From Prevotellaceae bacterium (GTDB lineage Bacteria; Bacteroidota; Bacteroidia; Bacteroidales; UBA932), in contig JAISBU010000066.1 in the NCBI GenBank assembly GCA_031266015.1, positions 1 to 56,608 of the forward strand: 56,608 nucleotides of DNA, written 5' to 3'. Made by a program: the position numbers and the translations under genes. Each line of letters opens with the position of its first letter. The first letter of the stretch is position 1. Positions 8,516 to 18,600 of this stretch are shown piece after piece. The notes below the pieces were generated by a model, which was given only the letters and a program-made list of their open reading frames with translations, made no database searches and was not told the origin of the DNA.

Positions 8516-10144
8516 TCAGCCTTTCCTATACTTTGAAACAAACTTGTTGTTTGGGGTAATCGCCTCTATTTTTTGTAATGTTTCACCTAATTCCTTTCGC
8601 TGTCCTTGTCTATGCTGTAGCTGCGCCAACTTGTAGTAAGCTACGACCTCTGTCTTTCGAGGAACAGCGCTTGCTTGCTTTTTTCCTTTTCCTTTTGCTA
8701 TTGAGCTTGCATTCGCATTTGAGTTACCCCGCTGCCTATTCTTCCACATGCTCTTGAGGTTGGGCTGCAAAGGTTCGTTTTGTAGTTGATCCGCCTCGCT
8801 GCTATCCGTCATCGCTTTTAGCAGTTGGATTGCCTGCTGTGGCTTATTTTCTTTAAGGTAGCTATTCACATAGGCTATCCGAAGCGAACCACCCAACCCG
8901 CTATCCGATGGGAGCTGCTCAATAACCTGTAAAACAACTTTGCGGCTTTGTCCGTATTTTTTTTGGTGGATTAGGCTGCTGACAGTAACCCAACTGGCTG
9001 CTGCATAAAGCAATTTCAGCTCAATGTCCTCTTGTATTTGCTCCAGTAGTGGTTCAACTATGCTTTTTGCAGTAGCGGCACCTGCAGCATTTTCTGTCAG
9101 CTCTGCCTCATACAACATGGCGCTGGCTAAACCCAACTTAGTCCAATAGCTGTCATGATTTACAACTCTTTGCTCATAAAGCTCTTTCAACTTTCCGTAG
9201 CGTTTCTGATTTTTGTACAGCGTGCGTAACTTCGCTAATGCAGCAGTGCTACTGGTATCAACTTCTAAAATACCTTGTGCGTACTGCTCTGCCTCCTGCA
9301 TTTTGCGCTCCTTAAAGGCTTGCGCCAAAAGAGGGTAGTACACGTGCGTTTTTTGTAGCCGAATATGCTCATCACGCTGTAGCTGCTCTTTTTCATCGTA
9401 CAGGGTTCGCCGCTTTTTACTGTCCATTTTTTGAATAACCTCCTTTGGATTTTCGGCAAGAGTACGAAGGGGCTTGCGCGTTTGCACCCATTTTTGTCCG
9501 ACACTACGCTCCACTTCCGCTATATAGGCAAGCGTTTCTGCCGAGAGATGCCAAGATGGTTTATTTGATTTCTCAAAAGCCTTTCTTTGGTTGTCAAGCT
9601 TACTGCGAATGTCCACTAGCGCTAACTGCAGGTACTGCTTATCGGGGGTTATGGCAATGGCTTTCTTGTACAGCTGCGCCGCTGTTTCCGGTAGATTAGG
9701 CGCTTCGCCATACAGTTCCACATACTGCCTATACTGTCCATAGTTACCTGCGCAAAGCGAGATAAGTGAGCGAGCATAGCGGTCGTAAAAAGGCATGCTT
9801 TGCTCATTCTTTTTTAGCGCCTCCCTGAATAAAACTGCAACCTGCGCCTGCTGATTTTGAGCGTTATACACCCTGGCTAAACCATCGTACGCCTCAATGG
9901 CGTTGGGCTGAAGAGCCACCAGCCGCTGGTAAGCAATCGTGGCGCTACCATACTGCTTATGGTAAAATAGCTCCTTAGCCCGTGCATATAGCTTACGCAA
10001 CTCATCTTCGCTAGCGGTCTCCACTTCCTCTGAAGTTGCACTGCCGGCTTGTGCCTTTAAGCTGTGGGGCATCAAAGTAGAGGCAACGAACATTCCGCCT
10101 CCCTGCAGCAGAGAGTGTAAAAATTTCCTACGATTGTAGCCCAT
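8516..10144 (-). CDS. Exported TPR protein with a Tat-like signal, upstream of the Rhs gene
   Basis: The product of 542 residues starts with MGYNRRKFLHSLLQGGG and a hydrophobic stretch, a plausible twin-arginine signal, which is why the ATG at 10144 is preferred over the one at 10198. The remainder is helical with several tetratricopeptide-like repeats (for example YGSATIAYQRLVALQPNAIE and a last one ending at ITPNNKF) and a basic linker near residue 470. The stop lies 43 bases before the likely true start of the Rhs protein on the same strand, so the two are probably co-transcribed. A role as scaffold, chaperone or delivery partner of the toxin is possible but only inferred from this arrangement. 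Confidence 0.75.
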   Translation of the reverse strand: MGYNRRKFLHSLLQGGGMFVASTLMPHSLKAQAGSATSEEVETASEDELRKLYARAKELFYHKQYGSATIAYQRLVALQPNAIEAYDGLARVYNAQNQQAQVAVLFREALKKNEQSMPFYDRYARSLISLCAGNYGQYRQYVELYGEAPNLPETAAQLYKKAIAITPDKQYLQLALVDIRSKLDNQRKAFEKSNKPSWHLSAETLAYIAEVERSVGQKWVQTRKPLRTLAENPKEVIQKMDSKKRRTLYDEKEQLQRDEHIRLQKTHVYYPLLAQAFKERKMQEAEQYAQGILEVDTSSTAALAKLRTLYKNQKRYGKLKELYEQRVVNHDSYWTKLGLASAMLYEAELTENAAGAATAKSIVEPLLEQIQEDIELKLLYAAASWVTVSSLIHQKKYGQSRKVVLQVIEQLPSDSGLGGSLRIAYVNSYLKENKPQQAIQLLKAMTDSSEADQLQNEPLQPNLKSMWKNRQRGNSNANASSIAKGKGKKQASAVPRKTEVVAYYKLAQLQHRQGQRKELGETLQKIEAITPNNKFVSKYRKG

Positions 10145-10638
10145 AAAAGAAACTGAATTAAAAAAATCAGGTTTTTTTGGCAGGATTCCTACCCACATCG
10201 TTGCTGTCTTTATGACTCCAGCTTTTGCTTAAGCTACAAAAAAACCTGATTTACATACGTATCATCGTAAAAACATCTATTTGTTTTATCAAAAATGATT
10301 TGAGTTACAAGTTTACAACATAGTTTTGTTAAAAACAATAGTTAAGCGATAATTTTTACCGCATATCTTACATAATCTATTAATAATCAACACGATATTT
10401 TTAATGCATACCATATCATATGCTATACAACACTAAAAAGGCTCGTAATTTTTAACATTGTTGGTGTTCGGCAGTATTAAAATATATGGTATTCACGACT
10501 GGAATACCAATAAAAGAAATGTGGTGCAAAACAGGCTGTTGGATAAGCATGAGCCCAGGCTGCCAGCGGTAATAACGGAAGTAAGGGGGGGGTAAATGCG
10601 GGCAGGGAACGGATGGCCGGAATTTTTTCCGGGCTTTT
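10145..10638. other. Non-coding stretch upstream of the TPR-Rhs operon
   Basis: I see no gene here. Bases 10200-10490 are very AT-rich and should hold the promoter of the TPR-Rhs operon, but I could not find a clear TAnnTTTG box on the minus strand. A G8 run lies at 10585-10592. A small hairpin (CCGGAA, four T, TTCCGG) at 10617-10632 sits just behind the thioesterase stop and may end that transcript, although its U-rich side faces the plus strand. Confidence 0.5.
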
Positions 10639-11034
10639 TTACGCTTCCACTACCAGCTTTGCCCGCCACGCATCTTTAATGGGGATGGAGTGTTTGGTAG
10701 CTTTATTGAAGCCCGAAAGCACGGAGTAGCTGCTTACGTGTATGGCGCCTGTCTTTATATTTATAATCTCCTGGCGCATTTTTATGCTACGCTCCCCAAT
10801 ACCCACAACGTGGCTGCGGACGGCTATTTCGTCATGCAACCGGGTTTCTACCTTATAATCGGCCTCAACGTGTACCAGCACCACAGTATCGTTGCGCCTT
10901 TCGAAATCCTCTGACAGCACATGCTGTAGGAAATCCACACGACCGATATCAAAATAATTCCAGTACACGGAATTATTCACGTGACCAAAGCCATCAATAT
11001 CGCTAAACCGTATTTGAATAGGTACCGTATACAT
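10639..11034 (-). CDS. 4HBT-family acyl-CoA thioesterase
   Basis: This 131-residue protein has the signature of the hot-dog 4-hydroxybenzoyl-CoA thioesterase family near its N-terminus: FSDIDGFGHVNNSVYWNYF, with the catalytic Asp at residue 14 followed by GHVNN. The length is normal for a single-domain, cytoplasmic YbgC/FadM-like enzyme that hydrolyses acyl-CoA or acyl-ACP thioesters. It lies behind rnc, fabF and acpP on the same strand with a gap of about 45 bases to rnc, so it may be the last gene of a fatty-acid operon. The exact substrate cannot be read from the sequence. Confidence 0.85.
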   Translation of the reverse strand: MYTVPIQIRFSDIDGFGHVNNSVYWNYFDIGRVDFLQHVLSEDFERRNDTVVLVHVEADYKVETRLHDEIAVRSHVVGIGERSIKMRQEIINIKTGAIHVSSYSVLSGFNKATKHSIPIKDAWRAKLVVEA

Positions 11035-11078
11035 ACCAACATTTTTTAGTTAGAAAGCAGCTAGCCAACGCAAGTCAT

Positions 11079-11846
11079 TTATACAATTTCTCCATTTGCC
11101 AGCTTGCGAAAAGCATCTTCCGCCGCTCGCTGTTCCGCTTCTTTTTTCGACAATCCGCCACCCACTCCACACGCTTGTCCGCTAATGCTAACACGGCTAA
11201 TGAAGCGCGGCGATCTTCTTTCTCCTTTTTCCTCAGATGTGTCGAAGCTAATGGTGCCGTTTTGCTTTTGCACCATTTCAATCAAGCGGCTCTTGTAGTC
11301 AAACTCTACCACTGCCAGCTGGTCAATATTCACATGCGGAAGTAGTATTCTATTCAGGAAAACGTTGAAAGTTCGGTCGTAACCAACATCGAGATACATG
11401 GCGCCCACCAAAGCTTCCAGCGCATTTCCGGAAATATTTTTGGGCTGCTGCCGGCGTAGCTTTGTTACCAGCATTTTCTCCAACTTCAGCTCACGGGCCA
11501 GCTTGCCTAAGCTGGCCCGGCCCACTATTTTGGAGCGTATTTGAGTAAGGAAACCTTCTCGACGATCCGGAAATTTGTTGTAAAGGTAGTCCGACACAAT
11601 ACAGCCGATAACAGCATCACCCAGTAACTCCAGGCGCTCATTGTTAGCGCGTATGCTCTTGAATTTTTGTGTTGCCGACCTGTGCGTAAAGGCAAGCTTA
11701 TACAAGGCAATGTTTCTGGGATAGAAGCCTAGCATCTTCTTCAATGCGAAGTAAAACGTCTTGTCTTTGGACAAGCGTACCCAAACCGATCGCAATAAAC
11801 TCCTCAAAGACAAGGGATTATAGTTTTTTGAAAAGAACCGCCGCAT
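11079..11846 (-). CDS. rnc: Ribonuclease III
   Basis: The endonuclease cuts double-stranded RNA in rRNA maturation and regulation. The family signature NERLELLGDAV lies at about residues 73-83 counted from the ATG at 11858, and the second acidic cluster ALEALVGAMYLD at about 146-157. A double-stranded RNA-binding domain occupies the last 70 residues (KSRLIEMVQKQNG to EQRAAEDAFRKL). Starts at 11858 or 11846 both overlap the end of fabF (by 41 or 29 bases). An internal TTG start beyond the overlap cannot be excluded, because the family-conserved part begins near LLRSVWVRLSKDK. The order acpP, fabF, rnc on one strand is common in Bacteroidota. Confidence 0.93.
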   Translation of the reverse strand: MRRFFSKNYNPLSLRSLLRSVWVRLSKDKTFYFALKKMLGFYPRNIALYKLAFTHRSATQKFKSIRANNERLELLGDAVIGCIVSDYLYNKFPDRREGFLTQIRSKIVGRASLGKLARELKLEKMLVTKLRRQQPKNISGNALEALVGAMYLDVGYDRTFNVFLNRILLPHVNIDQLAVVEFDYKSRLIEMVQKQNGTISFDTSEEKGERRSPRFISRVSISGQACGVGGGLSKKEAEQRAAEDAFRKLANGEIV

Positions 11847-13074
11847 TGTGTCCGCCAAAACCGAAGGTGTTGCTCAAAGCGTACTTAACATCACGCTTCT
11901 GCGCTTTGTTAAGCGTAAGGTTGAATCGCGAGTCAATTTCCGGATCAGCCACTTTGTGGTTAATGGTGGGAGGAATAATGCCACGGTCAATGGCGCAAAT
12001 GCAGGCCAACGCTTCAATAGCGCCGGTAGCGCCAAGCAGGTGTCCTGTCATTGACTTGGTTGAGCTGATATTCAGCTTGAACGAATGTTCGCCAAACACC
12101 TTTTCAACAGCCTTAAGCTCGGTCACGTCGCCCAGCGGAGTTGAGGTACCGTGTACGTTGATGTAATCAACAACTTCCGGACCTACTTCTGCGTCTTTTA
12201 ATGTTTTACGCATAACGCCCGATGCCCCCAGCCCCTCAGGATGAGGGGCCACAATATGGTAAGCATCGGCCGTCATGCCGCTGCCAACCATTTCGGCGTA
12301 AATTTTAGCGCCACGCGCCTTAGCATGCTCGTACTCTTCAAGTACAAGCGCTCCTGCACCTTCGCCCAGCACAAAGCCATCACGGGTTTTGTCAAACGGA
12401 CGCGAGGCAGAAGCATACTCATCGTTGTTGGTAGAAAGCGCCTTGGCAGAACCGAATCCGCCCATAGCCGCCTCGCCCACGGCCGCCTCAGAGCCACCTG
12501 CAATGATGGCGTTGGCTTTACCTAAACGAATAAGATTGAAAGCGTCAATCAGCGCATGTGTTGATGAGGCGCAGGCCGACACGGTAGCGTAGTTGGGGCC
12601 GCGCAGCCCATATTTCATGGAGATAAGCCCTGCGGCTATATCTGCAATCATTTTAGGGACAAAAAGCGGGCTAAACCTGGGAATTTTTCCATCATCGGCG
12701 TAGCCCACCACTTCGTCAAAGAAGGTTTTAATACCTCCAATGCCTGATGCAAAAATTACGCCAATCTCGTCAACGTCTTCCTTACTGAGATCCATGCCTG
12801 AATCCTTTACTGCCTGTGATGCTGCAATAAGCGCATACTGCGAGTAGGGATCCAGCCTACGAATTTCTGACTTTTCAAAGGCTTCGGGATGGCTGTTTGG
12901 GTCGTAATTTTTTATTTCGCAAGCAAACCTAGTCTTAAACAGGCTGGCATCGTAGCGAGTAATTGGGGTAGCGCCGCTAACTCCGTTGCATAGATTGTCA
13001 AAATATTCGGCAATCGAACTGCCTAGGGGGTTAATAGTGCCAAGTCCTGTAGCTACTACTCGTTTTAATTCCAT
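11818..13074 (-). CDS. fabF: 3-oxoacyl-[acyl-carrier-protein] synthase II
   Basis: FabF condenses malonyl-ACP with a growing acyl-ACP in type II fatty-acid elongation in the cytoplasm. The thiolase-fold catalytic triad is complete: Cys168 in SACASSTHAL, His308 in NVHGTSTPLGD and His345 in KSMTGHLLGATGA, with Lys340 just before it. The 418-residue length is normal. It starts 44 bases after acpP, its substrate carrier, and runs into rnc, so the three genes are very likely one transcript. Nothing unusual is seen. Confidence 0.96.
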   Translation of the reverse strand: MELKRVVATGLGTINPLGSSIAEYFDNLCNGVSGATPITRYDASLFKTRFACEIKNYDPNSHPEAFEKSEIRRLDPYSQYALIAASQAVKDSGMDLSKEDVDEIGVIFASGIGGIKTFFDEVVGYADDGKIPRFSPLFVPKMIADIAAGLISMKYGLRGPNYATVSACASSTHALIDAFNLIRLGKANAIIAGGSEAAVGEAAMGGFGSAKALSTNNDEYASASRPFDKTRDGFVLGEGAGALVLEEYEHAKARGAKIYAEMVGSGMTADAYHIVAPHPEGLGASGVMRKTLKDAEVGPEVVDYINVHGTSTPLGDVTELKAVEKVFGEHSFKLNISSTKSMTGHLLGATGAIEALACICAIDRGIIPPTINHKVADPEIDSRFNLTLNKAQKRDVKYALSNTFGFGGHNAAVLFKKL

Positions 13075-13118
13075 ACCTAAATGTCTACGTTAATAAACAA
13101 AAGTCTTTGTTTAGCTGC

Positions 13119-13355
13119 TTACTTTGCGTGCTTCTCAATGTAAGAAACTGCATCGCCAACGGTAGCAATTTTCTCTGCATCTTCATCAGGAATAGATACG
13201 CTAAACTCCTTTTCGAACTCCATGATGAGCTCAACAGTGTCCAAAGAGTCGGCGCCCAAATCGTTGGTGAAGCTTGCTGAGTTAACCACTTCTGCTTCGT
13301 CAACGCCTAACTTGTCAACGATAATTGCTTTTACCTTTGCTGCAACATCTGCCAT
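13119..13355 (-). CDS. acpP: Acyl carrier protein
   Basis: This small acidic protein of 78 residues carries fatty-acyl intermediates on a phosphopantetheine arm. The attachment site is Ser37 in the canonical [15 protein letters not shown] motif. It is the first gene of the acpP-fabF-rnc unit. The upstream region holds a good minus-strand Bacteroidota promoter box about 100 bases before the start and is shared with the divergent purN. Confidence 0.96.
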   Translation of the reverse strand: MADVAAKVKAIIVDKLGVDEAEVVNSASFTNDLGADSLDTVELIMEFEKEFSVSIPDEDAEKIATVGDAVSYIEKHAK

Positions 13356-13453
13356 AGTTTTGGTTTTTAGTGAATAAAAAAGGTTTTGTGTTTTTTAGAA
13401 AAAACGCCTATACCCAGTGTGTTGTTTTCAGGGGCTTTTTTCTAAAGTTGGTA

Positions 13454-13461
13454 CAAAAGTA
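13454..13461 (-). promoter_or_regulatory. Likely -7 box of the acpP operon promoter
   Basis: On the minus strand the sequence reads TACTTTTG, matching the Bacteroidota sigma-ABfr -7 consensus TAnnTTTG, about 100 bases upstream of acpP. No convincing -33 TTTG is visible at the usual distance, so the match rests on the -7 box alone. Confidence 0.5.
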
Positions 13462-13483
13462 TAAACTTATTCCGTAGTTTTTA

Positions 13484-13491
13484 TATTTTTG
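13484..13491 (+). promoter_or_regulatory. Likely -7 box of the purN promoter
   Basis: TATTTTTG fits the TAnnTTTG -7 consensus and lies 39 bases before the purN start chosen here. Together with the acpP box 22 bases away it makes a compact divergent promoter region. No clear -33 box is seen. Confidence 0.5.
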
Positions 13492-13530
13492 AGTGTTTTT
13501 TTACCGACATATAAAACTAAAATCTTGCAA

Positions 13531-14106
13531 ATGAATAACATAGCGATTTTTGCATCCGGTTCGGGTACAAATGCCGAAAATATAATTCGCTACTTCAACT
13601 TTCACCCTCAAAAGGGGGCCAAAGTCGTTATGCTATATGCTAATAAACCAGAGGTATACGCGCTAATCCGCGCAAAAAAGCTGGGTGTTCCCACCCATGT
13701 TTTTGATAGGGATACTTTTTACAGTAGCAACGAAATTTTAGCTGAGCTAAACCGGCTGGAGGTAGCTTTAATTGTACTCGCCGGATTTCTTTGGCTGATG
13801 CCACACAACATAGTGGAAGCTTTCCCAAACAAAATTGTAAACGTTCACCCGGCCCTGCTCCCGAAGTTCGGAGGTAAGGGAATGTACGGTATGAATGTTC
13901 ACAAAGCTGTGAAGGAAGCGGGCGAACGCGAAACGGGCATTACGGTTCACTACGTAAATAAGGAGTATGATAGCGGCAGTATTATTTTTCAGGCCAAATG
14001 TAGCGTAGAAAAAAGTGACTCTCCGGAAGCTATTGCTGAAAAAATTCACCTGCTGGAGCAAGAGAATTTTCCCAGGACAGTAGAGGAGGTATTACATAAA
14101 ATTTAA
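13531..14106 (+). CDS. purN: Phosphoribosylglycinamide formyltransferase
   Basis: PurN transfers a formyl group from 10-formyltetrahydrofolate to GAR, the third step of purine synthesis. The ATG at 13531 is chosen over an upstream one because the conserved N-terminus NNIAIFASGSGTNAENI starts there and the promoter box lies just ahead. The catalytic trio is present: Asn104 and His106 in NVHPALLPKFGG, and Asp147 in NKEYDSG. The 191-residue length is typical. It is transcribed alone, divergent from acpP and convergent with gltD. Confidence 0.95.
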   Translation: MNNIAIFASGSGTNAENIIRYFNFHPQKGAKVVMLYANKPEVYALIRAKKLGVPTHVFDRDTFYSSNEILAELNRLEVALIVLAGFLWLMPHNIVEAFPNKIVNVHPALLPKFGGKGMYGMNVHKAVKEAGERETGITVHYVNKEYDSGSIIFQAKCSVEKSDSPEAIAEKIHLLEQENFPRTVEEVLHKI

Positions 14107-14147
14107 TAGCAATTCGAATAAATCTTTACAGAACCTTATATAAATGT

Positions 14148-14172
14148 TAAATATTTGATAATCAAATATTTA
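14148..14172. terminator. Perfect 12-bp hairpin between convergent purN and gltD
   Basis: Twelve bases (TAAATATTTGAT) are followed after a single base by their exact inverse complement. The hairpin is AT-only apart from two pairs, but sits exactly in the 78-base gap between two convergent genes, so a bidirectional terminator is the simplest reading. Confidence 0.5.
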
Positions 14173-14184
14173 CATGTAGTCACA

Positions 14185-15606
14185 TTAAGGCATTTGGGAC
14201 AAATATTTTTCAATACCAGCAGCGGCTTTTCGTCCGGAATCAATGGCGCGGACTACCAGGCTGGCTCCCAATGCGGCATCTCCGGCGGCAAAGATTTTAT
14301 GTACAGAGGTACCATTTCCACTTTTGGTTTCAATATTTTTCCGTCCATCGAGCGATAGGGAAAGGTCTGACACCAGGCCATGATGAACAGGATGCACAAA
14401 TCCCATAGCCAGCAATACCAGGTCTGCTTTGAAAATTTCTTTGCGGCCTGTGTGCTTAAGCTGCGCTCGTCCATTTTCATTTATCCATTCCACTTCTTCA
14501 ACTTCGACGGCAGCTACTTTTTCCTTTTCACCAATAAATTTTCGGGTATCGAGCAGCCAGCGACGGGCACAACCTTCTTCATGTGAGGATGAAGTTTTAA
14601 GCACCAACGGATACATAGGCCAAGGTGTAGCAGGATTCTCACCCACAGGTGGTTTTGGCATAATTTCAATTTGAACTACGCTTGCCGCACCTTGCCGAAC
14701 GGCTGTTCCTACACAATCGCTGCCGGTGTCGCCACCGCCAATCACAAGTACGTGTTTTCCCTGAGCGCTGATACGCTGTCCGGCAGAAATATCTTGCCCT
14801 GCTACCACCCTATTTTGCTGTCGCAGGTAGTCAAGCGCAAGGTGTATGCCTTTGAGATTTCGGCCCTCTACTTCCAAATCACGCGGTACTTCGGAACCTA
14901 TGCAAAGGCAAATGGCATCGTAGTCTGCCTGTAGCTGCTCCGCGGAAATATCTCTGCCAACCTCAACGCCTGTAATAAACTTAACTCCTTCCTGCGTCAT
15001 TATATTTGTACGGCGATCAATGATTTTTTTGTTCAGCTTAAAATCCGGAATACCCAGGCGGAGCAAACCGCCAACTACCTCATCTTTTTCAAAAACGGTA
15101 ACGTTGAATCCTTTCTGATTGAGGCGATTTGCGGCAGCCAGACCTGCCGGTCCCGACCCAACCACGGCTACCTTTTCTTTGCGTCGATGCTTAGGTATGC
15201 GTGGTTGTACGTAGCCTTCGTCAAAGGCTTTTTCGGCCACGGCCACCTCGTTCTCACGAATGGTAACGGGTTCATGCGAAAGTGACAGTACGCAGGATTT
15301 TTCGCACAGCGCAGGACAAACTCGCCCCGTGAATTCAGGAAAATCATTGGTAGAGGTGAGTATATCATAGGCCTCTCTCCATTTGCCTTTGTTCAATGCG
15401 TTTTGCCACTCGGGCTGGCAGTTTCCCAACGGGCAGGCCCACATACAGAAAGGCACTCCGCAATCCATACAGCGTGAGGCTTGCAAAAGTCTATCTTCTG
15501 TGTTGAGCGTTTGCTCTACTTCGGCATAATCGTTTATGCGATCATTGAGCGCACGGTATCCGGCTTCTTTGCGAGGTATGGTTAAAAATGCTTTTGGATT
15601 TCCCAT
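14185..15606 (-). CDS. gltD: Glutamate synthase (NADPH) small subunit
   Basis: GltD passes electrons from NAD(P)H through FAD and iron-sulfur centres to GltB. The N-terminal half has the two cysteine groups of the 4Fe-4S binding domain (CMDCGVPFCMWACPLGNC at residues 46-63 and CPALCEKSC at 97-105). An FAD-binding VAVVGSGPAGLAAA follows at about 146-159 and a second dinucleotide fold VLVIGGGDTGSDC at about 290. The length of 473 residues is normal for the family. It follows gltB by 40 bases and is the last gene of the eight-gene nitrogen cluster. Confidence 0.96.
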   Translation of the reverse strand: MGNPKAFLTIPRKEAGYRALNDRINDYAEVEQTLNTEDRLLQASRCMDCGVPFCMWACPLGNCQPEWQNALNKGKWREAYDILTSTNDFPEFTGRVCPALCEKSCVLSLSHEPVTIRENEVAVAEKAFDEGYVQPRIPKHRRKEKVAVVGSGPAGLAAANRLNQKGFNVTVFEKDEVVGGLLRLGIPDFKLNKKIIDRRTNIMTQEGVKFITGVEVGRDISAEQLQADYDAICLCIGSEVPRDLEVEGRNLKGIHLALDYLRQQNRVVAGQDISAGQRISAQGKHVLVIGGGDTGSDCVGTAVRQGAASVVQIEIMPKPPVGENPATPWPMYPLVLKTSSSHEEGCARRWLLDTRKFIGEKEKVAAVEVEEVEWINENGRAQLKHTGRKEIFKADLVLLAMGFVHPVHHGLVSDLSLSLDGRKNIETKSGNGTSVHKIFAAGDAALGASLVVRAIDSGRKAAAGIEKYLSQMP

Positions 15607-15646
15607 GTCATCAAAACATTATGATTGAGATGATTACATATCACCT

Positions 15647-18600
15647 CTAGTAGTCCCTTTCTACGCTTTCTATTTTGGCCTTAAGCACTTCGGACTTACG
15701 ATCGTGCAAAATTTTCTTGTACTCAATAGGCGTAACTTTTATGAATTGCTCCACAGAGTCGCTCCATGTATTCAGCAATCGTTGTGCCAACGGGCTTCCC
15801 GTATGCTGCACATGCTGCTTTAGCAAATCTTTGAGCTCTCTTCTATCTGCATTATCATCTACAAGTGAGAGCTCAACCATTTCCATGTTGCAGAAAAAAT
15901 CGAAGTTTTGCTTCACATCCCACACGTAGGCCACGCCTCCGCTCATGCCTGCAGCAAAGTTGCGCCCCACTGTGCCCAGAATAACAGTGCAACCGCCTGT
16001 CATGTATTCGCAACAGTGATCTCCGGCGCCTTCGACCACAGCAATGGCTCCGCTGTTGCGCACGCAAAAACGCTCTCCTACTCTACCGTTGATGTATACC
16101 TCACCTGAAGTAGCGCCATACAGCAAGGTATTTCCCGCAATCACATTTTCTTCGGGAACCGGCGTTGAACCAACGGGCGGCACAACGACTATTTTGCCTC
16201 CGGACAAGCCTTTTCCCAGGTAATCGTTACTATCGCCTTCAAGCCGAAAGGATACGCCATGTGAGAGGAAGGCTCCGAAGCTTTGTCCCGCCGAGCCTTT
16301 GAAAGTACAGCAGATGGTGCCATCAGGCAATCCTGCGTTACCGTAGCGCTTTGCGATTTCGCCCGAAAGCATGGCGCCAACAGACCTGTCGGTATTAGTG
16401 ATTTCATACGCCAACCCTATCGGCGCTTGCTTTCCAATAGCCTCCACGCAAGATATAATTATCTCATTATCAATGACTTTACTCATTCTGCTACCTTCCT
16501 GCTTAGCTCCGCTACGAATTGATGCTACGTTGGTTTTAGCGGGAAAGTAGGTTAAGCGTGACAAGTCGAGTTTTGCCACTTTCGGACTTTCGGATTCTTT
16601 CGGATTGCGATGCAGCAAGTCGGTTCGACCAACAATTTCGTCAAGCGAACGAAAGCCCATTTGAGCCAAATACTCACGCACCTCTTGCGCCAAAAACATG
16701 AAAAAGTTGAACAAATGTTCTTCACGACCTTTGAAGCGCACGCGCAAGCTCTCGTCTTGAGTGGCAACACCCACAGGGCAAGTATTGAGATGGCACTTGC
16801 GCATCATTACGCACCCTAAAACAATAAGCGCTGACGTTGCGAATCCGAACTCCTCGGCGCCCAACAAAGCGGCAACAATTATGTCGCGACCTGTTTTGAA
16901 TTGCCCGTCAGCTTGCAACACAACGCGTTCACGCAGGCTATTCATTACCAAAGTTTGCTGCGTTTCGGCAAGACCAACTTCAGTCGGCAGGCCTGCATAC
17001 TTGATGGAGCTGAGCGGACTGGCTCCCGTACCGCCTTCGCCTCCGCTAATTACAATAACGTCTGCTTTTGCTTTGGCTACGCCTGCAGCAATTGTACCAA
17101 CTCCGCTTACCGACACCAGCTTTACCGAAATTCTCGCGCGAGGGTTGACATTTTTCAGGTCAAAAATAAGCTGCGCCAAATCTTCAATGGAGTAAATATC
17201 GTGGTGCGGCGGCGGCGAGATAAGGGATATGCCCGGAATGGAGTGGCGCGTGCGAGCGATAACTTCATCTACTTTAAAACCAGGAAGTTGTCCTCCCTCT
17301 CCGGGTTTAGCGCCTTGCGCAATTTTTATTTGAATCTCATCGGCGTTGACAAGGTATTCGGCTGTTACACCAAAGCGGCCGGATGCGATTTGTTTAATTG
17401 CGCTACGTGCCAGCGAACCATCCGGACGCGGACGGAAGCGCTCCGGATCTTCGCCGCCTTCTCCGGTATTACTTTTACCTCCCAGCCTATTCATGGTTAC
17501 GGCCATTGCCTCATGGGCCTCTTTGCTGATGGAGCCAAACGACATGGCTCCCGTAACAAAGCGACGGGCAATGCTTTCGGCAGGCTCTACCTTGTCAACC
17601 GGAATTGGTTTTTTTGTATCGAAATAAAGCAAATCACGCAGGAAGAACGGCGTATTTTTATTGTCAACAATGGCGGTGTACTCCTTGAATTTTTCGTAAG
17701 AACCGGTGCGTGTTGCCAGCTGCAGCTTCGATATAGTTTCGGGATTCCACGAGTGCTGTTCTCCATCACGACGGTAGGCGTAGAATCCTTCACTCACGGG
17801 CGTATCGTTCACCTCATCATTAAAAGCCAGCTTAACCAGCTGCTCCTGCTGGGTTGCAACATCCTCAAGGTCTATGCCGCCGACTTTCGTAGTTATTCCT
17901 CCAAAGTATTTTTGCGAAAGTGATTCGGAAATGCCTACCGCCTCAAAAATTTTTGCTCCACGATAGCTGCGTATGGTCGAAATTCCCATTTTTGAGATAA
18001 CCTTAAGCAGCCCTTTGTTTACGGATTTAATGTAACGCTTTTCCGCGGTATCGTAATCCATATGCAGCTCACCGCTTTTGATTTGCTTATCAATAACAGC
18101 GTATGCCATATACGGATTTACGGCGCTGGCGCCAAAGCCAAGCAGCAAAGCAAAGTGCATTGTTTCACGAGGCTCGGCGCTCTCCACAATAAGTCCGATT
18201 TGTACGCGCTTACGCACATTGATAAGGTGATGATGTACAGCTGATAATCCTAAAAGCGAAGGAATAGGGGCCAGCTCCGCAGAAGCGTTTCTATCGCTCA
18301 ATACGATATGGTTGTAGCCTTCGTCCACCGCCTTTGCCGCCTGCTTACACATGCTATCAATGGCTTTCTCAAGTCCCTTTGCTCCGGTTCTTACCTCATA
18401 AAGCATAGGAATAGTATATGAGCGAAAGCCTTTATACTCCAAGTGGCACAGTATATCAAACTCGCGGTTGGTCAATACGGGACTCTTAACTTTTATCATC
18501 CTGCACACCTCATTATCGAGCGTAAATAGATTGTGGCTAAAGCTCCCAATGTAGCCCGTTAACGACATCACCAATTCTTCCCGAATGGGATCTATAGGTG

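Noticed and set aside
16901..17923. A 340-codon open frame on the plus strand inside gltB
   Set aside because: It is antisense to conserved, motif-bearing gltB sequence, has no family features and arises from the codon bias of the real gene.
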